From positions 1,054,001 to 1,118,000 of the forward strand of contig CAWGIM010000001.1 of assembly GCA_963822615.1 (NCBI GenBank): a stretch of 64,000 nt of DNA, given 5' to 3'. The notes under the pieces were generated by a model. That model worked only from the letters and a program-made list of their open reading frames with translations. It was not told where the DNA came from and made no database searches. Made by a program: the position numbers and the translations under genes. This stretch comes from Trebonia sp963822615. Its GTDB lineage: Bacteria > Actinomycetota > Actinomycetes > Streptosporangiales > Streptosporangiaceae. Below are positions 63,392-64,000 of the stretch, in pieces. Within the stretch, counting starts at the first letter, position 1, and every line of letters begins with the position of its first letter.

Positions 63392-64000
63392 GGGTCAACG
63401 GCGCCGACCTGCCGGGCGAGCCCCGCCCCGGCCAGTGCCTGCGCACCTTCCTGCGGGAGCAGGGCGCCTACGGGGTGAAGAAGGGCTGCGACGCCGGCGA
63501 CTGCGGCGCCTGCACGGTGCACGTCGACGGCGTGCCGGTGCACAGCTGCGTGTACCCGGCCGTGCGGGCGCGGGACCATGAGGTCACCACCGTCGAAGGG
63601 CTCGCCGCCCGGTATCACCGGGACCGCGGCGGCGACGCGAGCGCCCTGCACCCGGTGCAGGCGGCGTTCCTGGCCGCCCAGGGGTTCCAGTGCGGCTTCT
63701 GCACCGCGGGCCTGATCATGACGACGGCGGCGCTGTCGGCCGAGCAGCGCCGCGACCTGCCGCGGGCGCTCAAGGGCAGCATCTGCCGGTGCACCGGCTA
63801 CGGCGCGGTCGAGGACGCGGTCCACGGCACCCCCCGGATCATCCCGAACGAGTGCGGCGCCCCGCCCCCCAGCATCGCGCCTCCCAGCCACCGGGCCTTC
63901 TCCCGTCGGGCCTTCTCCCGTCGGCCGGGGCCTGCCCGCCCCCGCCAGCCGGGCGGTGGTCACCGGCACCGCCCGGTACACCCTCGACCTCGCCCCCGAC
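63388..64000 (+). CDS. 2Fe-2S subunit (possibly fused to molybdopterin subunit), cut by window end
   Basis: From ATG 63388 the plant-type cluster motif reads GCDAGDCGACTV with HSC downstream; the second cluster is in CGFCTAGLIMTT and SICRCTGYGAV. These two clusters define the small subunit of xanthine dehydrogenase-type enzymes. After residue ~165 comes a Pro/Arg linker with a doubled RAFSR unit. In the next frame from about 63929, SRAVVTGTARYTLDLAPD begins a molybdopterin subunit, so a fused enzyme with one indel is likely. Confidence 0.88.
   Translation, partial: MRVNGADLPGEPRPGQCLRTFLREQGAYGVKKGCDAGDCGACTVHVDGVPVHSCVYPAVRARDHEVTTVEGLAARYHRDRGGDASALHPVQAAFLAAQGFQCGFCTAGLIMTTAALSAEQRRDLPRALKGSICRCTGYGAVEDAVHGTPRIIPNECGAPPPSIAPPSHRAFSRRAFSRRPGPARPRQPGGGHRHRPVHPRPRPR
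63892..63921. repeat. 15-base in-frame tandem duplication
   Basis: CGGGCCTTCTCCCGT is present twice in succession, encoding RAFSR-RAFSR in the linker after the 2Fe-2S domain, directly before the apparent frame change. Confidence 0.75.

Noticed and set aside
1..64000. tRNA, rRNA and riboswitch genes
   Set aside because: No segment showed a tRNA T-loop and acceptor pairing, rRNA core sequence or a riboswitch consensus on reading by eye; a covariance-model search could still find some.

Overview
The window comes from a high-G+C actinobacterium. It carries mycothiol-type maleylpyruvate isomerase, an ECF42 sigma factor with its DGPF partner, a GAF-ANTAR regulator, tandem actinobacterial Methyltransf_19 enzymes, a MocR/YczE pair and several apparently leaderless genes. 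The mix resembles a filamentous actinomycete of the Streptosporangiales or a related order. The species cannot be fixed from sequence alone, and no rRNA, tRNA or CRISPR array was seen.

Bases 1 to about 34,700 look mostly chromosomal. In order they hold: an MFS pump (5' end outside the window); a catalase-transaldolase-membrane protein group on the minus strand; a GAF-ANTAR RNA-binding regulator; a divergent SDR/TetR pair with two palindromic operators; an orphan antitoxin with the stump of its toxin; a two-component system (both genes frameshifted) divergent from a three-gene ABC exporter; a truncated aldo/keto reductase; an MFS pump with a C-terminal add-on; ECF42 sigma plus DGPF protein; an MDMPI enzyme; YczE plus MocR; a 2'-5' RNA ligase-like protein; a DJ-1/PfpI protein and CGNR regulator; two Methyltransf_19 genes; a thiolase/FadB beta-oxidation operon; an Rpn nuclease relic lodged in the 3' end of a PolX-like gene; a P450; two further methyltransferases; and a HIT protein.

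Bases about 34,900 to 53,100 form an accessory region with visibly lower G+C, long empty stretches and many damaged genes. Its centre is a bacterial HORMA - (IS630) - small protein - TRIP13-like AAA+ ATPase - unknown - zinc-ribbon gene row (36,910-40,990). HORMA/TRIP13 pairs are known from CBASS anti-phage systems, but no CD-NTase or recognisable CBASS effector is present here, so this is the best candidate for a poorly described system. Around it lie a broken tyrosine recombinase, membrane-anchored hypothetical proteins, a DUF4236 protein, and a large TPR-CHAT protease gene broken by frameshifts and a nonsense codon.

Bases 53,500 to 64,000 return to ordinary high-G+C genes: STAS antagonist, alpha/beta hydrolase, aquaporin, ParB-like protein, XRE regulator with divergent FMN reductase, GT87 mannosyltransferase, CcdA, a class I amidotransferase lacking its catalytic Cys, PhzF, and the start of a xanthine-dehydrogenase-type FAD and 2Fe-2S operon cut by the window end.

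Many genes carry single-base indels whose neighbouring frames join perfectly. This pattern looks more like residual sequencing error than wholesale decay. It should be kept apart from the true lesions: internal deletions, the IS insertion and the nonsense codon.
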